Origin: Sphaeroforma arctica JP610
Taxonomy: Eukaryota; Opisthokonta; Ichthyosporea; Ichthyophonida
NCBI RefSeq assembly: GCF_001186125.1
Contig: NW_014040549.1
Span: 230,319-260,470 of the forward strand
Direction: 5' to 3'
Length of the DNA: 30,152 bases
Shown in pieces: positions 10,101 through 25,288 of this stretch. A program made the translations under genes and the position numbers. Within the stretch, counting starts at the first letter, position 1. Every line of letters begins with the position of its first letter. A model generated the notes under the pieces. It was not told where the DNA came from and ran no database searches. It saw nothing but the letters and a program-made list of their open reading frames with translations.

Positions 10101-13100
10101 TGCACTACCATCTTTGCCCATACCACACGCTGGACAGACATCCTCCGATTTCGGGTTCGTGCAAAGGCATCCCTCACAACTCCACTTATCACCGGCTGGA
10201 GCACCCCAAATAGAGGAGGTTGGTATAGTTTTTGATGCTGGCACGCCTGCCGACTCGTTCGTATCTTCAATCTGCTCTTCGTCATCATCAGTATCATCCG
10301 AATCATCCTTTACCTCGGGTTCTGCAGTGTTTCTTACTGTGGTGTCCTCGCTAGTTGCAGCATCGCCTGTCGTACTCTCACGCTCACTATCCAACACAGC
10401 CTCCGACACACACTTTTCAAACTGTGTTTTAAAATTATCCGCGTCGTTATCAGTCCTGAATCGTATCTTGAAAAGCTCTTTTGTGCTTTCTCCGTCCACG
10501 AAATCAGATGGTGTCATCCACGAGATCACACGTTCGTTGGTGTCGCGCGTCAGTTTCATAGCGGCTATGATACGGTGATTAGATGCGATCTTATGCGTTG
10601 TGTCTCTCCGCAGCAAGAACCGCACGGCTTTACTCTGTTTATGTTTCAACAGTTTGGCCGGACCTGTACCTCTCTCCTTCCACTGATCACCGACGAATCT
10701 ATACAGCTTTGCTCTAGCCTCGAACAATACATCCTCGTCATCCTCCCCAGTATTGACCTCCACCTCCTCTAGCGTCACAACTGGTTCAAAGTAAACATCT
10801 GGCTCAGCCTCGACGTCATCACTACTTTTCACCATATCTGCAACAGCAATTGAGCCTGAACTTGCGCCTTCCACAGCCTTGGGTGCAAATAACGGCTGCG
10901 GTGCTGCTGCAGCCTTCTCGCCATCTGTATTAGCTGTGCCACCGAAAGGACTTGTGGCAACACCTCCGAAACCACCTCCACTTACTGCCCCTTTCCCAAA
11001 AAAACCAAAGCTAGGCTTCGAAGAGTCGTCCGTAATTGACGTCTTCCCGAATGTTTCAAATGGAGATACCGTACCACTACCAAATATAGGTGCAGTACTA
11101 CCAAATGCAGGTACAGTACTACCAAATGCAGGTGCTGTACTACCAAATACAGGTGCTGTACTACCAAACGAATTAGTGCTGAGCCTGGCGCTTCCTGCGT
11201 TGTAGCCGAATATACCAACACTGGGTGTTGATAATGACTCATCCGCATTAGCACCCGGACCCGGACCCGCACCGAATTTCACGTCTTTGGTCTGCACCTG
11301 TGGCAACTGTGCGGGTTCGTGATTGACCTTCGCTGGCGACTTAGGAGATATTCTCGATACTGTGTTGTCCTTGACTGGTTCGGCTGCTTTCTTCTCGGTA
11401 CTCGCAGCATCGCCAATAGTTGATGAAGAGGCTATGTTCGTCCTCACATTCGAGGCATTCGCGACACTCGCCTCAAACTTGGTCTTGAACTCCGCCGCAG
11501 CCTCGTCAGTTCGGAATCGGATCTTGAACATCTCCTTGCTGCTCTCTCCATCTACAAAATCAGACGGTGTCATCCACGAGAAGATGCGCTCGTTTGTATC
11601 AGCCTTGAGTTCCATATTGCTGTTAATTCTATGATTCGACGCTATCTTAAGCGTCGTGTCTCTCCTAAGTAAAAACCGCACACCACCACTCTCTTTATGC
11701 TTCAACAACTTGGCGGGACCGGTTCCCCTCTCCTTCCACTGGTTATCAACAAATCTGTAAAGTTTTGCTCTCGCTTCGAACAACACATCCTCGTCATCCT
11801 CACCCGTGTTGACCTCCACCTCTTCCAGCTCCACAAGCGGTTCAAAGTGCACATTCGGCTCCGCCTCAACATCGTCCACGACTTTAGCACCTGTGCTTGG
11901 TTTTATTTCTGGTTCATTTGGTACCCCAAATACAGGCTTACTGTCAGTGCCACTTTCAGCGATTGAAGCTGCACCACCAAACCCAGAGCCTACGGGAGTG
12001 GTACCTACACTAAATAGTCCAAAACTTGGTTTTTCTGTTGACCTCTTTGCACTCGCACCTGTAGTAGTGGACCCAAACAGTCCTGTTTTCTTGGGCGGTT
12101 CTGTGTCAGTAGCTGATGTCGCAATGGACGGAGGTACTCCAAAATTGAAAGTGATCGTAGGCTCGGCTTTGACCTCAGGTGCAGGCGCACTACCATCCCT
12201 ACCCGTTCCACACGCGGGGCACACATCCATCGACCCTTTGTTTGTACACAAGCACCCCTGACACTCCCATTTATCACCAGAAGGAACACCCCAGATAGAG
12301 GGCTTAGCAGGCGAAGTAGACGCATGCACTTCTTCCCCTTCTGCTCCATAGTTATCCTCGTCGTCTTCGCTGGCTTGATCAGACGGCACGTCCGCCTGCA
12401 CACGGGATGCATTCGCAATACTCTCTTCAAACTTGGCCTTAAACTCTGCGGCGGCCTCGTCGGTTCGGAATCGGATCTTGAACATCTCCTTGCTGCTCTC
12501 TCCATCTACGAAATCAGACGGTGTCATCCACGAGAAGATACGCTCGTTCGTGTCAGGCTTGAGCTTCATATCGCAGATGATACGATGGTTTGATGCTATT
12601 TTGTGCGTAGTATCTCTTCTCAGCAAAAATCGCACGGCACCGCTCTCTCTGTGCTTCAACAGCTTAGCAGGGCCCGTGCCTCTCTCCTTCCACTGATCGT
12701 CAACATATCTGTACAATTTTGCTCTCGCTTCGAACAACACATTCTCGTCACCCTCTCCTGTGTCGACCTCCACCTCCTTCAGCTGCACAATTGGCTCGAA
12801 GTAGACGTCTGGCTCCGCTTCCACATCATCAGACATCTTGGGCGTCTCCAAAGTATTAGCCGTGGCGGTGTGCTCTTTCTCCGTACCATACTTTCCAGGA
12901 TTACTTGTATCGAATTTCTTGACACCAAACAGCGGCTCTATTTTGACATCTGTGGTGGCCTTAGCACCACTGAATGCAGACTGTGCTTGTGGCGTTGTAG
13001 ATCCTTCAAAACTCCCAAAACCAGTTTTGCCCCCGAACTTTGCGCCGAAACCTCCACTTTGGATAGTTGCTCCTTGACCGAAGAGGCCGAACGACTTTGG

Positions 13101-16100
13101 AGCCTCACTCGTACTAGCGCCTGCACCTCCGAAAGCGGACCCAAATACACCGAGTTTCATTGTTTGTCCATTGGTCACTGGAGGTGTTCCCTGTGTGGTG
13201 TCAGGTGATATCTTGAAACTACCCTTATTACCATCCTCAGGTGTCTGGTTTGTAGCAACTGTTGCACGTACTTCTGACTTCTTCCCCTCGGGACTCTCTT
13301 TTTCCGATTGCGAGGGGGACACTTCATCTGCCTCCACTACACTGCGCTCGAAGTGCGTCTTGAAGTCTTCCGCGTTCTCGTCGGTTCTGAAGCGAATCTT
13401 GAACAGCTCCTCGGTACTCTCGCCGTCTACGAAATCCGACGGTGTCACCCACGAGAACACACGCTTATTGGTATCGGGCTTCAGTTCCATGTTACTAGCA
13501 ATCCGATGATTTGAAGCTATTTTCAGAGTCGCATCTCGTCGCAGCAAGAACCGTACGGCACCACTCTGCTTGTGTTTTAACAATTTCGCAGGACCCGTGC
13601 CCCTCTCCTTCCACTGACCATCGACAAATCTGTAGAGTTTTGCCTTCGCCTCGAACAACACATCCTCGTCATCCTCTCCAGTTTCAACTGCCACTTCTTC
13701 CAGCTTCAAAATGGGCTCAAAGTGCACATCCGGTTCAGCCTCTACGTCGTCCGAACCTTTCGGAAGACTGCCCATTCGCTTTTTCTCCTCGACGTTGCTG
13801 TCAGATGCCTCACTTGCACCATCGCTTACACTTGAACCCGGCAGTCCTCCAAAGGAGGTATGTTTCGGTTTAGGTGGCTCAGCTTTCGATGTACCAAACG
13901 GCGTTGAGTTCCCAAAACCAGTAAAGGGGCCGGGGGTCGATATTGCACCAGTTCTAGCTGTATTAAAGAAACTGTTTCCGGCATTCAGGTTTGCAACTGG
14001 GTTCGCGAAAGGAGACACAGAAGACTGCACAGTTTGTGAGTTGTCTCCGATATTTGCGCTGGGTTTCGTGAATGCAAATCCGAACGGCCCCGATGGTTTC
14101 GATGCCTCAGATTTTTCAGTAAAAGTGGAGATAATACCACCACTGTGTTCGGTATTGATGACGGGTGTGTCCAATGACTTGGGGATAAGCATCTTCATCA
14201 GTGGATAAAACTGCGATAGAAATAAAGTGTTGATGCTTAGAAACGCGAAGAGGAGTGATCACGGTTGTAATCCTATACAAAGGTGGCTTGAATTATATAC
14301 CCGATAAGCACGCGCCAGCTTTAGAAGGTATATACTCTGCCAGGGTTCGCGATGAATAACAGGTCGTAATACAACCCGATAGGATAGATATATACCAGTC
14401 GTGTGATTGGGAGTGGAACATGATACAAGTAGAATTATGACGCTGATAAGGTATATACACCATCCAGTGTACACTTGCAACACACTTCATGTGACCAGAT
14501 AAAACAGAGTGACAACTGCACCACGAATACTAACGGTCAAGCCTATACAGAACAATTCAAGAGTGATGCTCAAGAGCTTGACACATCGCGTTTAAAATCA
14601 CAAAGCAAAATATGAACGCGAACGATCTTCAATAGAAATTTGATATTATCACCAAGAGGTACCAGAGTAAAAAAAGAATAAGAAAAGAAAAGAAGGCAAA
14701 ATCGACGAAAGAGATTCTCTCAGAAGCAAACCCCTCATGAAAAAGTAGACCACACTTGATAATCGTAACAAAACTGAAAACAACCGGCGCCACTCACCTG
14801 GGCAGCCAACTCTTCCTTTTGAAACAGAATCTTGAAGAGGCAAGTGGTGGGTTGTTCGCTTCTCGACTGATCACGATCTGCATACAACATCAGAATGAGT
14901 ATGTGAATGATATTTCAGGCCAAAGTCATTAACATATAGTCCGCATCATCCTAATTTCCGCATATCTCCGACAATACGCAAAACACTTTTACAGACACAC
15001 AAATAAAAGGACACGTAATGTAAAATAATAATATATACCTATATATATATGTTTGTAATGTAAAATAATAATATATACCTATATATATATATATGTTTGT
15101 AATGTAAAATAAAAATATATACCTATATATATATGTTTGTAGATATATATATGAACACGAATACACACAAATGTATTAAATATATAAATTTACAAAAATA
15201 AAAAACATAAATATACATATATAAACATATACACTTAACACTGGCATACATATATATATACACTAACACTGGCATACATATATATATATACACACATACA
15301 CGAACAATTCATGTAGATGCTGAAGCGAAAGCAAACTAATATATATATCCATATGCATCTACACACATATATATATATAAACATACAGAGTATAAATTTG
15401 GACATAGACATTAACACACACACAAATGTACATACATACAGAATACACACACACACACATATATATATATATAAATATATATATATATATGTATGTCTGT
15501 GCACATATGTATACATACATATACAAAGACGTGTATATGTATACGTATGCATATATATACATATACATACATACATATAAACACCCACCCACACACATAT
15601 ATATATTGCGGGTACTTTTTAAGTTCAAAAAACCAGCAAATCCAGAGTGGAAAGTATGGATCCTTTGCTTGTTTTAAAGTAGTGTAATAGCTTCTAGAAA
15701 TTGTTAAGACTGATAACTTTACGGTGTCGGTTTATATACGCGTGAGCCCATGGCCTAATGGCGCCTATAACAAGTTAGCTCCTTACGGACACTAACTGCT
15801 GGCCTGAATCATGATGACGACCGTTCCCTTCTGGATACCGTAGTCACCATCTATATATTTTACACCACCTTACAGCTTTTAAGTAAATTCTTAAAGTTGA
15901 CTTAAGTTCAGCCTAGCGTTATGTACGCAAACTATTGGCTTACACGAATTAAACCTATAGTTTACAACATTCCACCCTAATCTATGTATAATGTGCACAT
16001 TCCAAAACCCACCATCATACACACATGTCCCCACGTGGACTCGGTATCACACGTGTCACACACTAATTACGATATATATATATATATAGTAGTGCTCATA

Positions 16101-19100
16101 ATATCATAAATGGCACTCCCATCCGAAAAGTCTCAAGAAATGTCACTTCGACACCAAATACAAATGGTGGTTCAATTTCACCAGCATGGTAGGTTGTCTG
16201 ATCATGAATAACGGTAAACTAATTATTCGCGCGACTGAGTACTATACTTTACAAGATAGAAACCGACCCAATACATATTACTACATACTTGTTTTCCAAA
16301 CGAAAATCCGCTGCTTTGTATCCGGTCGTACCTCCAGTTCTTCATCTATAGTATGGTAAGCAAGAATCGCATCCGTTCCTTCCTCCGAAAAGGTCAAGTA
16401 GCTGTCGCGCGACTTGGTGAACTGCGTTACAATGCATGAGCCCACCCCCAGAACCTGTGGTGTACCGTCCACAATCTCGAACAGTTCGGCACGGGCCTCA
16501 AACAAAGTGCTCTCCTCCTCCTCATCATATCCCTGGCCATTGTCCTCAGTCTCTTCCTCATTTTCGCCTTCAGAATATTCCGCCTCAGAATCTTCATTAG
16601 CGGATGTGGATACTGTGGGGTTCAGTTTGGAGCTCGACGCAAACCCACTGGTACCCCAAACATCTGGCTGTGACTGTACATGAAATGCGAAGAGAAGAAT
16701 GGTAAGAGGACGCGCCATAGACACAGGCGTCGAGAAGATGGGTCCTACAGTTAAATAAGACAGACTCACGCATGTGGCGGAGGGTATAGCACTCACAGCC
16801 CTGGCAATGACTGCATAAGGCTGTGCGAGAAGGGCAAAAGAAAACATAACGAGAGGGGACGCAACAGACGCACACTACTCACATTGATAGATAAATTTCT
16901 CATATGGAGAGACACACATTACACTGGTGGAGGGTCTCCCTAGTGACCTTACATGCTCTACCCATGGGGACCGCCCTACACACCCTTCGGGAGTAAACAT
17001 TACTTGCCTGCCTGTAAGAGGGTTTATGTAAGAGCCCTCCACCAGTGCCTATAAGAGGGTAAATTTTTCTCTCTTTAAGAGACGTACAATACTCACATTA
17101 AGCGACATACAAAATTCACATTAAGAGACACGCATTACTCATATGAAGAGACACACATTTCTCATATGAACAGGCACACATTGCTCTCATCCACAGACAC
17201 AAAACTCACCTTAAAGACATACATTACTTATATGAAGAGACCAGACACATTACTCATATGAAGAGACACACATTACTCATGTGAACGGACACACATTACC
17301 CGTATGAAGATATTCACATTAGTCATATGACGACACACACATTACTCATATGAAGAGACACACATTACCCATTTGAAGAGAGACACACTACCCATATGAA
17401 GAGATTCACATTACTCATATGAATACACATACAATACTCATGTGAAGAGTCACACATTACATTACACATATGAAGAGAGACACAAAACTCATGAAGTGGC
17501 ACACATTACTCATATAAAGAGACACACATTACCCATATGAAGTGGCACACATTACTCATATGAAGAGAGACACATTACTCATGTGAACGGACACACATTA
17601 CCCATATAAATAGACACCATTACTCGTATGAAGAGATTCACATTACTCAAATGAAGAGAGACACAAAACTTAAATGATGTGGCACACATTACTCATACGA
17701 CGACACATACATTACTCATATGAAGAGACACACATTACCCATTTGAAGAGAGACACGCTACCCATATGAAGAGATTCACATTACTCATATGAATACACAT
17801 ACAATACTATGTGAAGAGTCACACATTACATTACACATATGAAGAGAGACACAAAACTCATGAAGTGGCATACATTACTCATATAAAGAGACACACATTA
17901 CCCATATGAAGTGGCACACATTACTCATGTGAAGACACACACATTACCCATATGAACGGATATAAAGTACTCTCATATGAAGACACACATTGCTATCATT
18001 GAGAGACGCACATTACTCGCAATTTTTATGTAATAGGGGATGCAATAGCCAAGTTTTTCGACTCACAAAGCCAGTCAGTACTCAGTGAGGTGACAAGGGA
18101 CACAACAGACACAGGCGTGGACAAGACCGGGCTCGCAATTGAGAGTAACTGACTCGCGCTACTCCCGTTAAAAATAGCAAGTAAAAGAGTCAAAATGGTT
18201 GTACTCCCAATGAATACACAGAGACAACAATAGCTGCTCATACATAGGGCACACAATCTCGCATAGGGCAGGTAAAGTGAATACACACACAGTTGCGACG
18301 AAACGAACGACGGTATGTGGTACACTCGGACATTGAGTATCCATCCTTATGAGAATGGTTTGACACTCCCAATGTAAAGCGAACTGTGTGGTTGTAGGCG
18401 TTGTATTGTTACATAACAGCATTAATCTTTACACCCAAACACAACATTCGCATTGCATGTTTGTTATTATTGAGCGAGTGTGAAGGAGTAGGTGCTGCGT
18501 AAACACAGCACTAGCTTTAAGAATACCTGGGAATTAGGTAGCAGTAGATACCGCCATTCACACAACATACACAATAATACAATATCTACATCTAACAAAA
18601 CAAAAACAAACACATAACTCACAAATACAAAATCCACATCTAAACGATTAAAAACAAACACAGCACTCACAAATACAGTGTCTACATCTAACACGATATA
18701 TAAATACAAACACAGCACTCACAAAACAATATCTATCCATCAATAAAAACAAACACAGCACTTACAAATACAAAATCCACATCTAAACAATAAAAACAAA
18801 CACAGCACTCACAAACACAGTATCTACATCTAACACGATAGATACAAACATAGCACTCACAAAACAATATCTGCGTCTAATATGATAGATACAAACATAG
18901 CACGCGAATAAAAAATCTGCGTCTAACACGATAAATACAAACACAGCACTCACAAATACAAAATCTGCGTCTAACATGATAGATCAGCACTCACAAATAC
19001 AAAATCTACGTCTAACATGATAAATACAAACACAGCACTCACAGAGACGTTGAGCTGCATGACGGTAGCTGGAGAGTTAATGGTGGCTGTAGGCAAAGCT

Positions 19101-21062
19101 ATGTTGGATAGTCCTGTCGCAGCATTGTGATTTGCACTTCCGGTGGATTGGTTGACAGACAAGAAAGGGCTCGCAGTGGGCTGGTGATTGGAGGTTCCAC
19201 CTGCTTTTGGGACAGCGACCATGATAAAAAACAAATCAACGAGTTGGAACTTATAGAGTAGTTGCGATGAATTGGCATACATAGTACGAATATACTCATG
19301 CACGTATGTTAGAACTGTAAGCAAAGACACTAGTAGACGGTATAATAATATAAAACTATAAGCAGTAAAACAAAATTAAAACTACTTAAACTCTAGCGCA
19401 AGTTCTGATTTACAGTACATCCACACATATATGTGATTAAGATTACATACAAACACATCTGTGATTTTGTTTACATACACACACACACGCACAATGAAGC
19501 ATATTCAGTTGTATGTGAATGCAACAAACACACATGTACATGTTGCATCTCCTCAATATATGGGATGAAATTAGTACAAGCATAAACATATATATGCCTA
19601 TACACATAAACCTCGGAATCTGAAATACAGGTCATATTGTGCGATGCCTATGTCTGTATTCAAGAAACTATGAACTGTATGTGTATACATACCTGTACAC
19701 TCATGCGTGAATGATATTTAGTATAGCGAATAGCAACGGAAAGTCTGTAGTATGTATAGACACAACCTACATGAGCGCACATATGCATATGCGCATCTCT
19801 CCAACGAAACATCTCCAAATATATCGTAATAGACTACACATAACTCTGTGTATCAATAACAGATACATTTCATAAAAAATTTAAGTGTAACAACAAGTCC
19901 ATCTCAGCGATACCTATATGAGACAGCACACAAAACTCTACCTGGACCGAATGGAGAGGCTTTCGTCTCAGCAGACCCACTCAGAGTCGCCCGAAGATCT
20001 CCAGATGCCAGGTTCTGGTGCAGCTGTTGTTGTGGCATCGTTTGTTGCGATGCTCGGGCTTGTCCTTGGAATAGCGCCTCCTGTTGTTGCATAGGTGCCT
20101 GTTGCTGGCGCTGCTGCTGAATCTGGGCAAGTCTCTGCAGTTGTTCATACTGCTGCGGGTTGAAGTTCTGTCGGTTGGGTGAGTTCAACGGTTGCTGGTA
20201 ATCAAGCATAGGTCTATTAGGCAAAGCTTGCACCTGCTGAGCTTGTTGCTGAGCTTGCGATCGTAGCTGCTGCTGTTGGTACATATATAGCCTCTGCTGC
20301 TGGTGTTGCTGCTGCTGATCTATTTGTTGTTGCTGCTGGTGTTGCTGGTGTTGTTGTAGTCGTTGCTGTAGTAGTTGCATCTCTTGTTGCTGTTGTTGCA
20401 TATTCTGCTGTTGTTCTCGCATTTTTTGGTGTATGTGCTGCATGGCCTGCTGGTATTGAACGGCCCATTGTTGTTCTTGCGACGACTCCTGAGCAGGGGG
20501 TTGTTGCGTCTCCTGCTGATCAGAAGTGGGTACCTCCTTTATAAGCTACAGAATGCGCGTCAGTTATACAATGAGATAATCTGGATAATTTAGAACACTT
20601 AGGAACATCCAGCACATACATATTAGCCATATAAATGTAAGCCCTAAAACGTGTAGCAACTATAGTAATTATAGTTGAGTATATATATATATATATATAT
20701 ATAGATAAATAGATGTATAAATCAAAAATAGAAATAAAACGAGATTTACGCACCGGGTACGTATAGTTGAGAGATAGTAGCCATATCAGAGTGAGACACG
20801 GAGATGATGTAGCGTAATTTGTACACAGGGCCAGATGTACACATACTATACGGGGTCAACCATGTACTGCGGGCACGGTATATCATTTTGTCGGTTAACT
20901 GCGATCAATGCAAAATAAACATGCATGGCGATAAATAGTTTCGTGAATTTGACTCACATGCGAGGAAGCTGTACTCAAGCGTTGTGCATCAGCGACAGGC
21001 GGTGGCAAGTGGGAGGCCATACCACCGCGTGCCTGCTGTGCGGCTCCATTGTTATCCTTCAT
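6728..21062 (-). CDS. Giant nucleoporin-like protein: nine RanBD1, two RanBP2-type zinc fingers, FG linkers (~2797 aa)
   Basis: Minus-strand exons are 21062-20958, 20545-19942, 19200-19043, 16673-16289, 14877-14798, 14210-7539 and 7117-6728 (TAG). All phases match and the exons sum to 8394 nt. Donors are GTGAGT, GTAGAG, GTGAGT, GTATGT, GTGAGT and GTAAGT. The order is: short N-terminus, Q-rich segment (36-237), Ser/Thr/Asn-rich linker, RanBD1 no. 1 (about 340-455, split over three exons), then units 2-7, diverged units 8 and 9, with zinc fingers near residues 1085 and 1780. Linkers carry GLFG, FGFFG and FGVP motifs. RanBD1 binds RanGTP, RanBP2-type fingers bind Ran in Nup153/RanBP2, and FG motifs bind karyopherins, so a nuclear-pore or transport role is expected. 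No TPR or cyclophilin region was seen, unlike vertebrate RanBP2. The RanBD exons are firm. The first three exons are joined by phase and composition only and could belong to a separate gene. The start at 21062 is the first ATG of its exon. Confidence 0.8.
7539..14210 (-). CDS. Exon 6 of the nucleoporin-like gene (6.7 kb, 2224 codons)
   Basis: One uninterrupted exon carries RanBD1 units 2-8. It opens after the acceptor CTATTTCTATCGCAG and its first codons (FYPLMK) complete the C-terminal helix of RanBD 1 from the previous exon. This shows that the Met at 14198 is internal. It ends at GAG followed by GTAAGT, a phase-0 donor, so the open frame past 7539 to 7482 is intron. Units 2, 3, 4, 5 and 7 keep the RanBD signature: ...DVLFEARAKLYRFVD, QWKERGTGPAKLLKH, VRFLLRRDTTLKIASNH, ISWMTPSDFVDGES and FKIRFRTD. 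Approximate spans are 13340-13745, 12400-12835, 11455-11880, 10400-10820, 9490-9905 (unit 6), 8530-8945 and 7630-7985 (unit 8). Unit 6 differs (WKERGVGIARMLRHRSTG, KICANHTI). A D/E-rich linker precedes unit 8. Confidence 0.95.
10118..10192 (-). other. RanBP2-type zinc finger 2
   Basis: Reads GDKWSCEGCLCTNPKSEDV followed by CPAC, with the complete W-x-C-x2-C-x3-N-x6-C-x2-C pattern. It follows RanBD 5, so the RanBD-linker-finger arrangement of finger 1 is repeated. This suggests duplication of a larger module. Confidence 0.92.
11071..11170 (-). repeat. 21-bp in-frame tandem repeat encoding FGSTAPx heptads
   Basis: About four to five copies of a 21-bp unit encode FGSTAPV, FGSTAPA, FGSTVPA and FGSTAPI in the FG linker between RanBD 4 and RanBD 5. 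The copies differ at only a few positions, so this is a young expansion that adds FG motifs at regular spacing. Confidence 0.9.
12200..12275 (-). other. RanBP2-type zinc finger 1
   Basis: Reads GDKWECQGCLCTNKGSMDV followed by CPAC. It fits W-x-C-x2-C-x3-N-x6-C-x2-C with all four cysteines, the Trp and the Asn present. It sits in the linker after RanBD 3. Fingers of this type in Nup153 and RanBP2 bind Ran. Confidence 0.92.
14798..16673 (-). other. Exons 4-5: first RanBD1 unit, split by introns
   Basis: Exon 4 (16673-16289) opens after a pyrimidine-rich ...TTCATGTACAG acceptor. It encodes an acidic linker, then EESTLFEARAELFEIVDG and ELEVRPDTKQRIFVWKT, the first three quarters of a RanBD. Exon 5 (14877-14798) adds TTCLFKILFQKEELAAQ, and exon 6 supplies the last residues. 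The N codon spanning the 4/5 junction is phase-consistent. The unit lacks the WKERG and LLRR signatures of the central copies, so the Ran contact surface has probably drifted. Confidence 0.85.
14878..16288 (-). other. Intron between exons 4 and 5 of the nucleoporin-like gene, satellite-rich
   Basis: A 1.41-kb intron. Part of it (about 15000-15605) is AT/CA simple sequence. That includes three copies of a 40-44-bp unit (GTAATGTAAAATAATAATAT..., starting at 15015, 15055 and 15099) and two copies of a 28-bp CTGGCATACATATATATA unit near 15241. The Tyr/Ile/Cys-rich open frames over 15235-15687 are microsatellite artefacts. The stretch 15610-16280 shows no recognisable feature. Confidence 0.85.
16860..18010. 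repeat. ~1.15-kb minisatellite, ~21-24-bp unit, with a 370-bp higher-order repeat
   Basis: Dozens of imperfect copies of a CACATTACTCATATGAAGAGA unit fill about half of the intron between exons 3 and 4 of the nucleoporin-like gene. A block of about 240 bp starting near 17330 recurs almost unchanged starting near 17700 (offset 370 bp), keeping the same order of variant units. A whole run of units was therefore duplicated on top of the basic array. Confidence 0.92.
18595..19042 (-). repeat. ~48-bp minisatellite whose unit contains a 5' splice site
   Basis: About nine imperfect copies (spacing 41-52 bp, often 48) directly follow exon 3 of the nucleoporin-like gene. On the minus strand each unit reads roughly TTTGTGAGTGCTGTGTTTG, then TATTTATC and TTAGACG. 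The true exon-3 donor GTGAGTGCTGTG (19042-19031) is the first member. GTGAGT recurs with its G at 18994, 18953, 18860, 18812, 18722, 18670 and 18622, and GTAAGT at 18765. Confidence 0.9.
19942..20545 (-). other. Exon 2: Gln-rich segment of the nucleoporin-like protein
   Basis: Encodes about 200 residues dominated by Gln, with runs such as QQRLQQHQQHQQQQQ. It ends ...ASPFGPG, an FG-type context, at a GTAGAG donor in phase 1 that matches exon 3. It opens in phase 0 after TTCTGTAG, and an in-frame TAG blocks extension upstream. Gln is encoded by mixed CAA and CAG, so this is not a pure CAG microsatellite. A coiled or prion-like assembly region is plausible but not shown. Confidence 0.75.
20680..20703. 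repeat. (AT)n microsatellite
   Basis: A pure AT tract of about 12 units in the intron between exons 1 and 2 of the nucleoporin-like gene. Confidence 0.97.
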
Positions 21063-21165
21063 ATGCTACAAATGATGTTCGGGCGGAGTCACAGTGTGTT
21101 AGCAATGGATCCCACTTTCGATAGATCGATGGTGTAGATTGTACACAGATTGGAATCATGGTGTG

Positions 21166-25288
<4,123 letters not shown>

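Noticed and set aside
14196-14198. Met at 14198 as start of the RanBD protein
   Set aside because: The frame is open upstream to a strong CAG acceptor at 14211-14213. The residues before the Met finish the RanBD begun in exons 4 and 5.
7602-14208. Many long plus-strand open frames opposite the giant exon (for example 7615-8349, 9907-10578, 12603-13208)
   Set aside because: They are antisense shadows of the RanBD/FG exon and repeat in step with its duplicated units. Only the minus strand gives recognisable domains.
15235-15687. Tyr/Ile/Cys-rich open frames on both strands
   Set aside because: They arise from CA/TA microsatellites and have no splice or domain context.
16860-18010. CRISPR-like appearance of regularly spaced repeats
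   Set aside because: Units are contiguous, imperfect and have no unique spacers. The setting is an intron of a eukaryotic gene, so this is a minisatellite.
20740-20782. Minus-strand ATG segment MATISQLYVP with a GTGCGT donor as first exon of the nucleoporin-like gene
   Set aside because: It leaves one base, which does not match the phase-0 start of the Q-rich exon. Exon 21062-20958 matches and has a better donor.
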